A DNA stretch of 64,000 nucleotides from Microbacterium azadirachtae (GCF_000956545.1 NZ_JYIT01000085.1:1-64000); one strand, 5' to 3'. Shown: positions 26,977 to 38,439, counted from the first letter of the stretch. Made by a program: numbers and translations. Notes: a model not told the origin generated them from the letters alone.

Positions 26977-27758
26977 GCACCTCCGGGGAGCCGGAGCAGT
27001 CGTCCGAGCCGGCGTCGGAGCAGTACGCGCCGCCGCCTCCCGTCGACGCGGTGCAGAGCCTGGGGGCGGCGCTCGGCGGCGCGGCCCAGCGCCTCGGCAT
27101 CGACCCGAACTCGGGAGCGAGCACCGGCCGCGTCGTGTGGAGTGCGATGGGCGGCTGGCGCGGAGTGCTGGAGTCGGTGCTGCCCAGCGCGGCGTTCCTC
27201 GTCATCTACACCCTGCGCCCGGATCCGCTCTGGCTCTCCCTCGTCGTCTCGGTCGGCCTGGCCGCCGTCTTCTCCGTGATCCGGCTGCTGCAGCGTTCGC
27301 CCGCCGCCTCCGCGATCGGCGGGCTCGTCGCCGTAGCCGTCGCCGCCGGGCTCGCCCTGTGGACCGGTCGCGGCCAGGACAACTTCGTCCCTGGGTTCTT
27401 CACGAACGCCGCATACGGCGCGGTGCTGCTGATCTCGGCGCTCGTCGGCTGGGCCCTCATCGGGCTCGCGGCCGGCTTCCTGATGGGCGACGTGCGCGGC
27501 TGGCGGCAGGACGTCCGCAAGCGTCGCGCCTTCTTCTGGCTCACGGTCGCGTGGGCGGCGCTCTTCTTCGCCCGCCTCGCGGTGCAGCTTCCTCTCTACT
27601 TCGCCGGCAACGTGCAGGCTCTGGGCACTCTGAAGCTCGTGATGGGGCTGCCGTTGTTCGCCCCCATGGTGGCGCTCACCTGGCTCGTGGTGAGGGCGCT
27701 CTATCCGCCGGAGGCGAAGGCCGACACGGTTGCCGAGAAGGCCGATCCGACCTCCTGA
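26973..27758 (+). CDS. DUF3159 membrane protein
   Basis: A 261-residue protein with about six transmembrane helices after a Pro/Ser-rich cytoplasmic N-terminus (residues 1-50). Conserved parts include GWRGVLESVLPSAAFLVIY and AVLLISALVGWALIG. Function is unknown. It overlaps DUF3710 by four bases (GTGA) and ends the dut operon. Confidence 0.88.
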   Translation: MSTSGEPEQSSEPASEQYAPPPPVDAVQSLGAALGGAAQRLGIDPNSGASTGRVVWSAMGGWRGVLESVLPSAAFLVIYTLRPDPLWLSLVVSVGLAAVFSVIRLLQRSPAASAIGGLVAVAVAAGLALWTGRGQDNFVPGFFTNAAYGAVLLISALVGWALIGLAAGFLMGDVRGWRQDVRKRRAFFWLTVAWAALFFARLAVQLPLYFAGNVQALGTLKLVMGLPLFAPMVALTWLVVRALYPPEAKADTVAEKADPTS

Positions 27759-27769
27759 GACGTGTTAGA

Positions 27770-27791
27770 TTTATCTCGACGTCAAGATAAA
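27770..27791. promoter_or_regulatory. MarR-type palindromic operator upstream of aconitase
   Basis: TTTATCT (27770-27776) and AGATAAA (27785-27791) flank CGACGTCA, so the 22-base site is an almost perfect palindrome centred on GACGTC, with one mismatched pair. The AT-rich arms stand out in this GC-rich DNA. The site lies about 130 bases before the acnA start. TamR, a MarR-family regulator, is known to bind the aconitase promoter in Streptomyces; I cannot confirm that it uses this motif. Confidence 0.7.
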
Positions 27792-27918
27792 TCGACACCT
27801 TTCGCTCACACGCACCGAAGCGCACACTGGTAAGGCCCGCCTTGCTAGCCGCGCGGGGGAGCGGGCGAGCAAGATGGAGTCGCCTGTCGCTTCCATCCGA
27901 ACAGAAGGAGACGGATCC

Positions 27919-30738
<2,820 letters not shown>

Positions 30739-30753
30739 TCCGCGAGCACGACG

Positions 30754-30785
30754 ACGGGGCCGGTTCCTTCGGGAATCGGCCCCGT
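30754..30785 (+). terminator. Terminator of acnA
   Basis: ACGGGGCCGGTTCC (30754-30767) pairs with 30772-30785, with one mismatch, around a stable TTCG tetraloop. TCTCG follows. Confidence 0.85.
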
Positions 30786-30809
30786 TCTCGTCCCTCGCTG
30801 CGTCTCCGG

Positions 30810-30896
30810 TGCGACGTCTGCAGGACGGTGCGACGGATGCAGGGCCCGAATCGGGATTCGCACCTGCAGACGTTGCGCGATGCTGCAGGCGTCGCG
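30810..30896. repeat. Cluster of four short repeats, two in each orientation
   Basis: The 15-base unit YGCGACGNNTGCAGG occurs at 30810-30824 and 30829-30843 on the plus strand. It occurs at 30863-30877 and, imperfectly, at 30883-30896 on the minus strand. The outer ACGTCTGCAGG and CCTGCAGACGT are exact complements, so the block could form a cruciform or RNA hairpin. It lies between convergent acnA and the citrate synthase gene. Confidence 0.65.
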
Positions 30897-30915
30897 GCCC
30901 GTCGTACCGCGGGGA

Positions 30916-32079
30916 TCAGCCGGCCGCCGGCCCCACGTAGCGGGACGACGGGCGCAGGATCTTGCCGTCCTGCACCTGCTCGCAGGCGTGTGCGCCCCAC
31001 CCGATGAGGCGGGCGGACGCGAAGGTGGGCGTGAACAGCTCCCGGGGGATCCCGCATGCCTCCATCACGACCGCCGCATAGAGCTCGACGTTCGTGCGCA
31101 GCGATCGACCGGGCTTGAGCTCGTCGAGCACCCGGAGCACGGTCTGCTCGACGGTCACGGCGAGGTCGACGCGATCCGAGGCGAGCCCGTCCGAGCGCAG
31201 TCGCTGCGCGACGCCCCGGAGCAGCCGTGACCGCGGGTCCTCCGTGCGGTACACGGCGTGGCCGAACCCCATGATGCGGCCGCCGTGGTGCACCCTGTCG
31301 CGCACCCAGGCCTCGGCGCGATCGGGGGAGCCGATCTCGTCGAGCATGTCGAGGGTGCGCGCCGGCGCGCCGCCGTGCAGAGGTCCGGCGAGCGCCCCGA
31401 GCGCTCCGCCGACGCACGAGGCGAGATCGGCTCCGGTGGAGGCGATCACTCTCGCGGTGAACGTGGAGGCGTTGAATCCATGGTCGATCGCGGCCGTCAG
31501 GTAGGTGCCGAGAGCGGTGACCAGACGTGCGTCGGGCGTGCTGCCGAGGAGCATCCGCAGATAGTCGCCGATGGGATCGAGCACGGGATCGGGGGCGAGC
31601 GGATCCAGGCCCCGTCCCAGGCGGTGCAGTGCCGCGATGAGCGCCGGCGCCACGGCCGCGAGGCGGACCGCGTCGTCGACGCGCTCCGACTCGTCCTCGT
31701 CGTAGAGCGGGCGCCGCCCGTCGGCCGCGGAGACGAGAGCGAGCGCCGTGCGCAGCTGTGCCATGGCATCCAGGCCCGAGCGCGCGATCGACGGAAGTGT
31801 CTCCGACACGGGCGCGGGGATTCGGCGGGCCGCGGCCGTGCGCGTGCGCCACCGGCCTGCGCCCGAGTCGTCGGCGGGCAGGGCGCCGAGCGCGACCAGA
31901 TGCCAGGCGTCCTCGAAGCGCGCGTCGGCGGCGAGCTCCACGCCGGAGACGCCACGGTAGTGGAAGAAGCCCTCGGCGCCGCGCACATCGCCGATGCGCG
32001 TCTCCGCGACGACGACGTTGGTGAGGCCTCGGGGGACGTCGATGAGCTGCGTGTCGTTGCGATCGATGGTGATGGCCAT
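30916..32079 (-). CDS. Citrate synthase (citrate/2-methylcitrate synthase family)
   Basis: A 387-residue enzyme that condenses acetyl-CoA (or propionyl-CoA) with oxaloacetate. All catalytic residues are present: His in GPLHGGA, His in MGFGHAVYRTEDPR, and Asp/Glu position in RTNVELYAA. HGFNASTFTAR precedes them. The acidic residue reads Glu rather than the usual Asp. ATG 32079 has GGAG upstream. It diverges from a gene for a DNA-binding citrate synthase homologue, which may regulate it. The gene may encode the main citrate synthase or a methylcitrate synthase; I cannot separate these by eye. Confidence 0.88.
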   Translation of the reverse strand: MAITIDRNDTQLIDVPRGLTNVVVAETRIGDVRGAEGFFHYRGVSGVELAADARFEDAWHLVALGALPADDSGAGRWRTRTAAARRIPAPVSETLPSIARSGLDAMAQLRTALALVSAADGRRPLYDEDESERVDDAVRLAAVAPALIAALHRLGRGLDPLAPDPVLDPIGDYLRMLLGSTPDARLVTALGTYLTAAIDHGFNASTFTARVIASTGADLASCVGGALGALAGPLHGGAPARTLDMLDEIGSPDRAEAWVRDRVHHGGRIMGFGHAVYRTEDPRSRLLRGVAQRLRSDGLASDRVDLAVTVEQTVLRVLDELKPGRSLRTNVELYAAVVMEACGIPRELFTPTFASARLIGWGAHACEQVQDGKILRPSSRYVGPAAG

Positions 32080-32180
32080 GTCGGCTCCTCTCTGGCGAGT
32101 CGCGGGTGGCGGCTCACTGCTCTGCGGGCCGCGTTGCGGCCCTGTGCTCACGATCCGACATGGATCCGGATATCGTCAAT

Positions 32181-32195
32181 GTTGATCGGATCAAC
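32181..32195. promoter_or_regulatory. Palindromic operator between the divergent citrate synthase genes
   Basis: GTTGATCGGATCAAC is a perfect 7-1-7 palindrome, 14 bases before GTG 32209 and about 100 bases before the divergent start. An overlapping imperfect copy (GTCAATGTTGAT) lies just upstream. It is a natural target for the MerR-like domain of the neighbouring protein. Confidence 0.6.
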
Positions 32196-32208
32196 GAGGA
32201 GGACCGCC

Positions 32209-33510
32209 GTGGATCAGCTCACCGCCGCACAGGCCGCCGCCCGCCTCGGCGTGCGGACCGAGACGCTGTACGCGTATGTGTCCCGCGGGCTGATCTCCCG
32301 CGAGCGCGCGGCGCACGGCTCGCTCTTCGATCCCCTGGAGGTCGAGCGCTTCGCCCGCACCCGCCGGAGGACGACCTCGCCGTCGCACGGGGGCGCGCGA
32401 GCCGCGGGCGCGGACGGGAGTCCCCTCGCCGTGATCGATACGGACATCGCGCTGATCGAGGACGGCGAGCTGTGGATCCGGGGCGTGCCCATCGACGAGC
32501 TGATCGCCCCACCGGGGGAGGCGCCGCGATTCGACGGCGTGGTGCGCTGGCTGTTCGAACGCACCGCGCTCCCGCTGCCCGATCCGCGACCTCTCCGCTC
32601 GGCCGACCGCGACGCCGCTCGTGCGGTCGTCGCCGCACTGCCGCCGGAGTCGCCGGCGTTCAGTCGGCTGCTCGCGATCGTGGCGGCCCTCGCCGCGGGC
32701 GATCCGGAGCGATACGACCTGCGACCGGAGACGGTGGCGCGCGTCGCCCGGCGGCTCGTGGCGGGGCTCGTCGACGCCCTGCCGTCGGCGGCCCCCTCGG
32801 ACGCCGTCGAGCGCGACGACGCGGGAGGAAGCACTCCGCTGGCCGCGCGACTCTGGCCGCGTCTGAGCGCCCTGCCGGCGACCGCCGAGCGCGTGCGAGT
32901 GCTGGATGCGGCACTCGTGCTGCTCGTGGACCACGACATGGCCGTCTCCACGCTCGCTGCACGTGCGGCCGCCTCGGCGCGCGCCCATCCCTACGCGGTG
33001 GTGACCGCCGGATTCGGAGCCCTCGACTCCGCCCTGCACGGTGCTGCCAGCGCGTCCGTGCACGCCCTCCTGAGCGCCGTGCGGGCGGGCGCCGACGTCA
33101 CGGCGGCGATCGCGACGGCCACGCGGCTCGGCGGTGCGGGCGTCCCCGGCTTCGGACAGCCGCTCTACCCCGGCGGCGATCCCCGTGGCAGGCTCCTGCT
33201 CCGGGCTCTGCGGGAGACCGGGGATCCGCGCGCCGAATCGGCGTGGGAGGTCGCCGAGGAGGTCATCGACGTCGTGCGCACCCGCACCGGGCTGCTCCCG
33301 ACCGTGGATCTGGCGCTCGCGACGATCGCGCTCGCATGGGACATGCCGCCCGACGCGGGGGAGATCGTGTTCGCGGTCGCTCGATCGGCGGGATGGTGCG
33401 TGCATGCGCAGGACGAGTACGGCCGAGCCCCTCTGCGTCTGCGGCCGATCGGCCACTACGTCGGCCCGGATGCGGCGGATCTCCAGCAGCCCGGCAACAT
33501 AGCTCGGTAG
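32209..33510 (+). CDS. Helix-turn-helix/citrate-synthase fusion protein, probably regulatory
   Basis: A 433-residue protein. Residues 1-50 form a MerR/excisionase-type DNA-binding domain (LTAAQAAARLGVRTETLYAYVSRGLI). Residues from about 75 onward form a citrate synthase domain. The domain keeps DHDMAVST (His242), SALHGAAS (His277) and TVDLAL (Asp367). The key His of FGHxxY is Gln317 (GFGQPLYPGGDPRG). That His normally holds oxaloacetate, so catalysis is doubtful. GTG 32209 has GAGGAGG upstream. It diverges from an intact citrate synthase gene with a palindrome in between. I infer a metabolite-sensing regulator of that gene. Confidence 0.8.
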   Translation: MDQLTAAQAAARLGVRTETLYAYVSRGLISRERAAHGSLFDPLEVERFARTRRRTTSPSHGGARAAGADGSPLAVIDTDIALIEDGELWIRGVPIDELIAPPGEAPRFDGVVRWLFERTALPLPDPRPLRSADRDAARAVVAALPPESPAFSRLLAIVAALAAGDPERYDLRPETVARVARRLVAGLVDALPSAAPSDAVERDDAGGSTPLAARLWPRLSALPATAERVRVLDAALVLLVDHDMAVSTLAARAAASARAHPYAVVTAGFGALDSALHGAASASVHALLSAVRAGADVTAAIATATRLGGAGVPGFGQPLYPGGDPRGRLLLRALRETGDPRAESAWEVAEEVIDVVRTRTGLLPTVDLALATIALAWDMPPDAGEIVFAVARSAGWCVHAQDEYGRAPLRLRPIGHYVGPDAADLQQPGNIAR

Positions 33511-33571
33511 GCTGGATCGGTGCGGCGGACCCTGGTCCGGTGCATCCGATTCGCTTCAGGAGGCAGATACG

Positions 33572-35554
33572 GTGGCGATCCTTCCCGGCATCTCCGGTCC
33601 CCGTGACCTCGACCGGCTGACCCCCGACCAGCTCACGGAGCTCGCGGCCGAGATCCGTTCCTTCCTGATCGAGAACGTCGCGCGCACCGGCGGGCACCTG
33701 GGTCCGAACCTGGGCGTCGTCGAGCTGACCATCGCGCTGCACCGCGTGTTCTCCTCGCCCGAGGACCCGATCATCTTCGACACGGGTCACCAGTCCTACG
33801 TGCATAAGCTGCTGACGGGTCGGCAGGACTTCTCCGCCCTGCGCTCGCGCGGCGGACTCGCTGGATACCCGCAGCGCTCGGAGAGCGCCCACGACGTGGT
33901 CGAGTCCTCCCACGCCTCCAGCTCGCTCAGCTGGGCGGACGGCATCTCCCGGGCGTTCACGGCGACCGGCCGGGCGGACCGCCACGTGGTCGCCGTCGTC
34001 GGTGACGGTGCGCTCACGGGCGGCATGACCTGGGAGGCGCTCAACAACATCTCCGACGACAACGAGCGCAACCTCGTGATCGTCGTGAACGACAACGGCC
34101 GCTCGTACGCGCCGACGATCGGCGGGATGGCGCGCTACATGAACCGCGTGCGCACCGCAGGGGTCTACCGCGATCTCCATCAGAAGTCGGATCGGTTCTT
34201 CCGCGCCTTCGGACCACTCGGGCGCGCGTTCTACCGCGGCGTGCGCGGCGGCACGCACGGCTTCCTCTCCCGCTTCTCGAACAACGAGGAGCTCTACTCG
34301 AACCTCGACATCAAGTACCTGGGGCCCGTCGACGGGCACGACATCCAGGCGCTCACCGAGACGCTGCAGCTCGCGAAGGACTTCGGCGCGCCGGTCATCG
34401 TGCACGTCATCACCGAGAAGGGCCGCGGCTATCAGCCGGCGCTCGACGACGAGGCCGACCAGTTCCACGCCGTCAACAAGATCGATCCGAAGACCGGCGC
34501 GCCGCTCGCCGCATCCGGGACGGGCTGGACCGACGTCTTCGCCGAGGCGCTGGTGGACGTCGGCGGGCGCACGCCGAACGTCATCGCGATGACTGCGGCG
34601 ATGCTGCGCCCCACGGGGCTGGCCCCGTTCGCGGAGCGCTTCCCCGACCGCGTCTACGATGTCGGCATCGCCGAGCAGCACGCCGTCACGGCGGCGGCGG
34701 GACTCGCGTACGGCGGCCTGCATCCGGTCGTGGCCCTCTATGCGACCTTCATGGGGCGAGCGTTCGACCAGGTGCTCATGGATGTCGGCCTGCATCGCGC
34801 GGGCGTCACGTTCATCCTGGATCGCGCCGGCGTCACCGGCCCCGACGGGCCCAGCCACCACGGCCTGTGGGACCTGTCGATGCTGCAGATCGTCCCGGGC
34901 ATCAGGATCGCGGCACCGCGGGACGGCGCGCGTCTGCGCGAGGAGCTCGAGGAGGCCGTCGCGGTCGACGATGCGCCGACCGTCATCCGATTCCCCAAGG
35001 GGGCGGTGACGCCGGAGATCCCCGCCCTGGAGCGCCTGCACGACGGGGTGGACGTGCTGTCCCGCGGCGAGGGCGAGGACGTGCTGCTCGTCGGCATCGG
35101 GCCGTTCGCGACGCTCGCGCTGGACGTGGCGGAGCGACTCAAAGCCCAGGGCATCGGCGCGACCGTGATCGACCCGCGCTGGGCGATCCCGGTGCAGCCG
35201 TCCGTGGTGGAGCTGGCGGCCCGGCACCGCCTGGTGATCACGCTCGAGGACGGGATCCGCGTCGGCGGCGTCGGCACGCGCGTGCGTCAGGTGCTGCGCG
35301 AGGCGGGCATCGACACGGCGGTCGACGAGCTGGGCCTTCCCGATGCGTACATCGATCACGCGAGCCGCGAGCAGATCCTCGAGGACGCCGGACTCACCGC
35401 GGGCAAGATCGCGCAGGACGTGGTCGCGCAGGTGCTCGGAACCCGTGTGCCCATCGCGCGGCCCACGGGAGAGGTGCCCCTGCACACCGGCACAGTCGAG
35501 ATCGTCGCCGGCCGCACCGTTGACACCGAGGCCGAAGAGCCCAGGCGGCTCTGA
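33572..35554 (+). CDS. dxs: 1-deoxy-D-xylulose-5-phosphate synthase
   Basis: A 660-residue thiamine-diphosphate transketolase-type enzyme, the first step of the MEP isoprenoid pathway (pyruvate plus glyceraldehyde 3-phosphate). The N-terminal half has HLGPNLGVVELTIAL, the cofactor motif GDGALTGGMTWEALNN and NDNGRSYAPTIGG. The pyrimidine domain has the catalytic Glu in VGIAEQHAVTAAAG and GPDGPSHHG. GTG 33572 has AGGAGG upstream. A TAGGCT box (33508-33513) overlapping the end of the previous gene is a possible -10, giving a short leader. Confidence 0.96.
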   Translation: MAILPGISGPRDLDRLTPDQLTELAAEIRSFLIENVARTGGHLGPNLGVVELTIALHRVFSSPEDPIIFDTGHQSYVHKLLTGRQDFSALRSRGGLAGYPQRSESAHDVVESSHASSSLSWADGISRAFTATGRADRHVVAVVGDGALTGGMTWEALNNISDDNERNLVIVVNDNGRSYAPTIGGMARYMNRVRTAGVYRDLHQKSDRFFRAFGPLGRAFYRGVRGGTHGFLSRFSNNEELYSNLDIKYLGPVDGHDIQALTETLQLAKDFGAPVIVHVITEKGRGYQPALDDEADQFHAVNKIDPKTGAPLAASGTGWTDVFAEALVDVGGRTPNVIAMTAAMLRPTGLAPFAERFPDRVYDVGIAEQHAVTAAAGLAYGGLHPVVALYATFMGRAFDQVLMDVGLHRAGVTFILDRAGVTGPDGPSHHGLWDLSMLQIVPGIRIAAPRDGARLREELEEAVAVDDAPTVIRFPKGAVTPEIPALERLHDGVDVLSRGEGEDVLLVGIGPFATLALDVAERLKAQGIGATVIDPRWAIPVQPSVVELAARHRLVITLEDGIRVGGVGTRVRQVLREAGIDTAVDELGLPDAYIDHASREQILEDAGLTAGKIAQDVVAQVLGTRVPIARPTGEVPLHTGTVEIVAGRTVDTEAEEPRRL

Positions 35555-35582
35555 GGCGGCTGCCGTCAGGCGCTCTCCGGGC

Positions 35583-36158
35583 TCACCGAACGGCAGACGT
35601 GGTTCGCCGCCGGCGGCGGAACCAGGGCCGCGTCGTGATTCCCTGGTCGGCGCGCAGCGCGATGGACGCGGTTCTCGCCCATGCGAGCGGGATGGCCGCG
35701 CTGCCGGAGAGGAAGCCGGTGACGAGGAACGCGCTCATCAGGCTGGGCTGGTCCCGGAACAGGAGATGCGAGACGGCGAGCGAGACGGCGCCCGAGAAGA
35801 CGACGCCGAATGCGCACCAGACGAGCACGTGAGTGCGGAAAGTCCGGACCCGGACCATGACTTGCCCGAGCAGAAGCGCGGGGAGGATGCCGAGCACCGT
35901 GGCGATGAGGCTGATGGGGACGGCGTAGACGCCGACGAAGAGCACGAGCCCGATCGATCCGGAGAGCGCAGAGAGGAAGACCTCGATCGACGGCCCGTCG
36001 TGGAACATCCCCATGACGAGGCTCGCCAGCCCCGAGAGGATCAGGAAGAGGGCGAGGTGCAGGGCGACGGCCCGTGCCGCACCGGCGGCGAACTCGCCGG
36101 AGTCGAACGCCATGGGCTTCGTGGCCGTGCGCGGCGGAGCCGCCTCGTCGATGCTCAT
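35583..36158 (-). CDS. Membrane protein coupled to a TetR regulator
   Basis: A 191-residue protein with about five hydrophobic helices between residues 28 and 175 and a basic C-terminus (WFRRRRRTT). No family is recognised. Its ATG overlaps the stop of the upstream TetR gene (ATGA), so the two are coupled, and it is the only obvious partner of that regulator. A similar TetR/membrane-protein pair occurs at 54412-55586. Confidence 0.75.
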   Translation of the reverse strand: MSIDEAAPPRTATKPMAFDSGEFAAGAARAVALHLALFLILSGLASLVMGMFHDGPSIEVFLSALSGSIGLVLFVGVYAVPISLIATVLGILPALLLGQVMVRVRTFRTHVLVWCAFGVVFSGAVSLAVSHLLFRDQPSLMSAFLVTGFLSGSAAIPLAWARTASIALRADQGITTRPWFRRRRRTTSAVR

Positions 36159-36847
36159 GGCCGCACGTCCGCGATCTGGTCGAGGAGGTCGCGGGTGACG
36201 CCGCGCACGCCCGGGACGCGCAGGAACGGGAGAGCGACGGCGAAGAGCCGCAGGCCCGTGTCCAGGAGGCGAGCGGTCTTCGCCTGGTCGGGGGACTCGT
36301 CATAGGTCCATCGCAGGATGAGCGCCAGGTACATGGGGAAGATGGCCGCGGGGAGGCGCTCCGCGATGTCGTCGGGGACGCGATGCGAGGCGCCCTCGAC
36401 GACCTCCTTCAGGAGCCCGATCGTCATGTCGCGGGCGGGTGACGACTCCACGGACAGCGGGTTGATGGGGGAGTCGGGGGAGACCATCGCGCTGAGGAAT
36501 CCGGGGGCGACGGCGCGGTAGGCGCTCACGGTCTCCAGGCCCGTCTCGAAGAACACGCGCAGGCGGTCCACGAGGCCCGTCGTGCCGGCGAGGCGCGGCC
36601 GTGCCGCGTCGCCGTGATCGCGCTGCTGCTGGTCGTACAGATCCTGGACCAGGTGCTCCTTGGAAGGGAAGTAGTAGTACGCGTTGCCGACCGAGACCCC
36701 GGCCTCCTTGGCGATGAGGCGGATGGTCGTGTCGGGGTAGCCGCGTTCGACGAAGGATGCCATCGCCGCGTCCCGGATCCGTGCCCGCGTCGCCTCCGCC
36801 TTGGGCGTCAGCGGCTTCTGGGGATTGTCCTTCTCAGAACTGAACAT
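36155..36847 (-). CDS. TetR family transcriptional regulator
   Basis: A 230-residue repressor-type protein. The N-terminal helix-turn-helix is TTIRLIAKEAGVSVGNAYYY (about residues 40-60). The C-terminal ligand/dimer domain is unremarkable. I choose ATG 36847: a minus-strand TAGTCT box (36854-36859) ends six bases upstream, and an in-frame TTG at 36853 would fall in that gap. A 12-base palindrome covers the start codon, which suggests strong autoregulation. It is translationally coupled to the downstream membrane protein. Confidence 0.87.
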   Translation of the reverse strand: MFSSEKDNPQKPLTPKAEATRARIRDAAMASFVERGYPDTTIRLIAKEAGVSVGNAYYYFPSKEHLVQDLYDQQQRDHGDAARPRLAGTTGLVDRLRVFFETGLETVSAYRAVAPGFLSAMVSPDSPINPLSVESSPARDMTIGLLKEVVEGASHRVPDDIAERLPAAIFPMYLALILRWTYDESPDQAKTARLLDTGLRLFAVALPFLRVPGVRGVTRDLLDQIADVRP

Positions 36848-36852
36848 GTTCA
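36841..36852. promoter_or_regulatory. Palindromic operator over the TetR start codon
   Basis: TGAACATGTTCA is a perfect 12-base palindrome that includes the ATG at 36847 and abuts the TAGTCT -10 box. Binding of the regulator here would block both transcription initiation and early translation. Confidence 0.65.
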
Positions 36853-36912
36853 AAGACTAGCGCCGGATGGCGGACACGTCCAACGGTGGGAACCGTGTAC
36901 CGGGGCGGGAGC

Positions 36913-38439
36913 TCAGCCGAGGTCGGCGAGCGTCTCGGCGACGAGGGCGGCGACGGAGTCCTGCGCCCGCGCGCGGTCGTCGTCGACCAGCCCGATCCGG
37001 GTGCGGCGGTCGAGCACGTCATCGGCGGTGAGCGCGCCCTCCGCGCGCACCGCGAACTCGACCTCGGCCCGCGTGACGTCGATCCCCGGGGCGATGGGCG
37101 TGGCGGGCTCGAGACAGCGCGCTCGTGCGAGGACGCGTCCGGCTTCGGCGCCGTAGCGCCAGTCCAGGGCGCGGGCGGGCGCCGTCGGTGCGGCGATCGC
37201 GCCGACGAGAGGCAGCGAGGCGGTGCGGCAGGGGCCCGCCGAGAGGTCCGCCAGCCCGATGGCGCGATCGACCGCGTCCTGCGCCATGCGGCGGTAGGTG
37301 GTGAGCTTCCCGCCGAGCACGTTGACGAAACCGCCCTCCGAGACGGCGACGAGATGCCGCCGCGAGATGTCCGCGGTGGTCTCCGCTCCCGTGTCGACCA
37401 GTGGGCGGAGTCCGGCATAGGCGCCGCGTACCTGATCCCGCCGGATCGGCGCCCGTAGACCGCGGTTGAGCGTGTCGAGCAGGAAGCGGATCTCGGACTC
37501 GGTCGGCGCGGCGACGGCGGGCACCGGTCCCGGTGCGTCCTCGTCGGTAAGTCCGACGACGACGCGCCCGAGCTGCTGCGGGAGGGCGAACACGAAGCGG
37601 CTGATCGAGCCGGGATGCGGCAGCGTGAGCGCGGCCGTCGGGTCGCCGAGATCGGCGGCGTCGAGCACGATGTGGGTGCCGCGGCTCGGTCGCATCCGGA
37701 TCGTGTCATCGAGCTCGCCGGCCCAGACGCCCGTGGCGTTCACGACCGCGCGTGCGCGGAGATCGAAGGTCTCCCCGGAGAGCGCATCCTCGACCCGTGC
37801 GCCGCGACCATGCAGCGAGAGCGCCCGCGTGCGGGTGAGGATCCGTGCGCCCCGCGCCGCCGCGGTGCGCGCGACCGCCACGACCAGCCGCGCGTCGTCG
37901 ACGAGCTGACCGTCCGCCGCCAGCACGGCTCCGCGGAGCCGCGCCGGATCCAGCGCCGGCACCAGGCGCCGTGCGGTCCGGGCGCTGACCGGGTGCGGTG
38001 CCGGCAGGATCGAGCGTGCGGTGCCCGCCCGGAGCCGCAGGAGGTCGCCGAGCGCGAAGCCGACGGCGCCCGTGGCGCGCTGGCGGGCTGTCACGGCGGG
38101 GGAGAAGGGAAGCAGCTGAGCCAGGGGGCGGATCAGGTGAGGGGCGATCCGGGTCATGAGCAGATGCCGCTCGGTCGCGCTCTCGCGAGCCGTCGCGACG
38201 TCACCGGTCGCGAGATAGCGCAGGCCGCCGTGCACGAGCTTCGAACTGAACCGGCTCGTGCCGAAGGCGAGATCCTCGGCCTCGATGAGCACCACGCTCA
38301 GCCCGCGGGACGCGGCGTCGAGGGCCACGCCCACGCCGGTGATGCCCCCGCCGACCACGAGCAGATCGGCGGTCTGCTCGGCGGCGAGCGCGAGCTCGCG
38401 GCGGCGGCGCACGGCGTCGAGCATCGCAGACCCGGTCAC
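36913..38439 (-). CDS. glpD: Glycerol-3-phosphate dehydrogenase, FAD-dependent
   Basis: A 508-residue aerobic glycerol-3-phosphate dehydrogenase that yields dihydroxyacetone phosphate and passes electrons to quinone. It has the N-terminal FAD motif VVGGGITGVGVALDAASRG, FSSKLVHGGLRYL, and GGKLTTYRRMAQDAVD near residue 400. The C-terminal domain is the DAO_C type. GTG 38439 overlaps the upstream TetR stop by four bases; ATG 38424 is a later alternative. No glpK or glpF is nearby. The neighbours are lipid genes, so it may supply DHAP for them rather than serve glycerol catabolism. Confidence 0.93.
   Translation of the reverse strand: MTGSAMLDAVRRRRELALAAEQTADLLVVGGGITGVGVALDAASRGLSVVLIEAEDLAFGTSRFSSKLVHGGLRYLATGDVATARESATERHLLMTRIAPHLIRPLAQLLPFSPAVTARQRATGAVGFALGDLLRLRAGTARSILPAPHPVSARTARRLVPALDPARLRGAVLAADGQLVDDARLVVAVARTAAARGARILTRTRALSLHGRGARVEDALSGETFDLRARAVVNATGVWAGELDDTIRMRPSRGTHIVLDAADLGDPTAALTLPHPGSISRFVFALPQQLGRVVVGLTDEDAPGPVPAVAAPTESEIRFLLDTLNRGLRAPIRRDQVRGAYAGLRPLVDTGAETTADISRRHLVAVSEGGFVNVLGGKLTTYRRMAQDAVDRAIGLADLSAGPCRTASLPLVGAIAAPTAPARALDWRYGAEAGRVLARARCLEPATPIAPGIDVTRAEVEFAVRAEGALTADDVLDRRTRIGLVDDDRARAQDSVAALVAETLADLG

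Noticed and set aside
30810-30896. CRISPR-like array
   Set aside because: The units alternate in orientation, have unequal short spacing and number only four; no cas gene is near.
36848-36853. TetR start at TTG 36853
   Set aside because: ATG 36847 lies two codons in and has the TAGTCT box exactly six bases upstream; TTG would fall in that gap.
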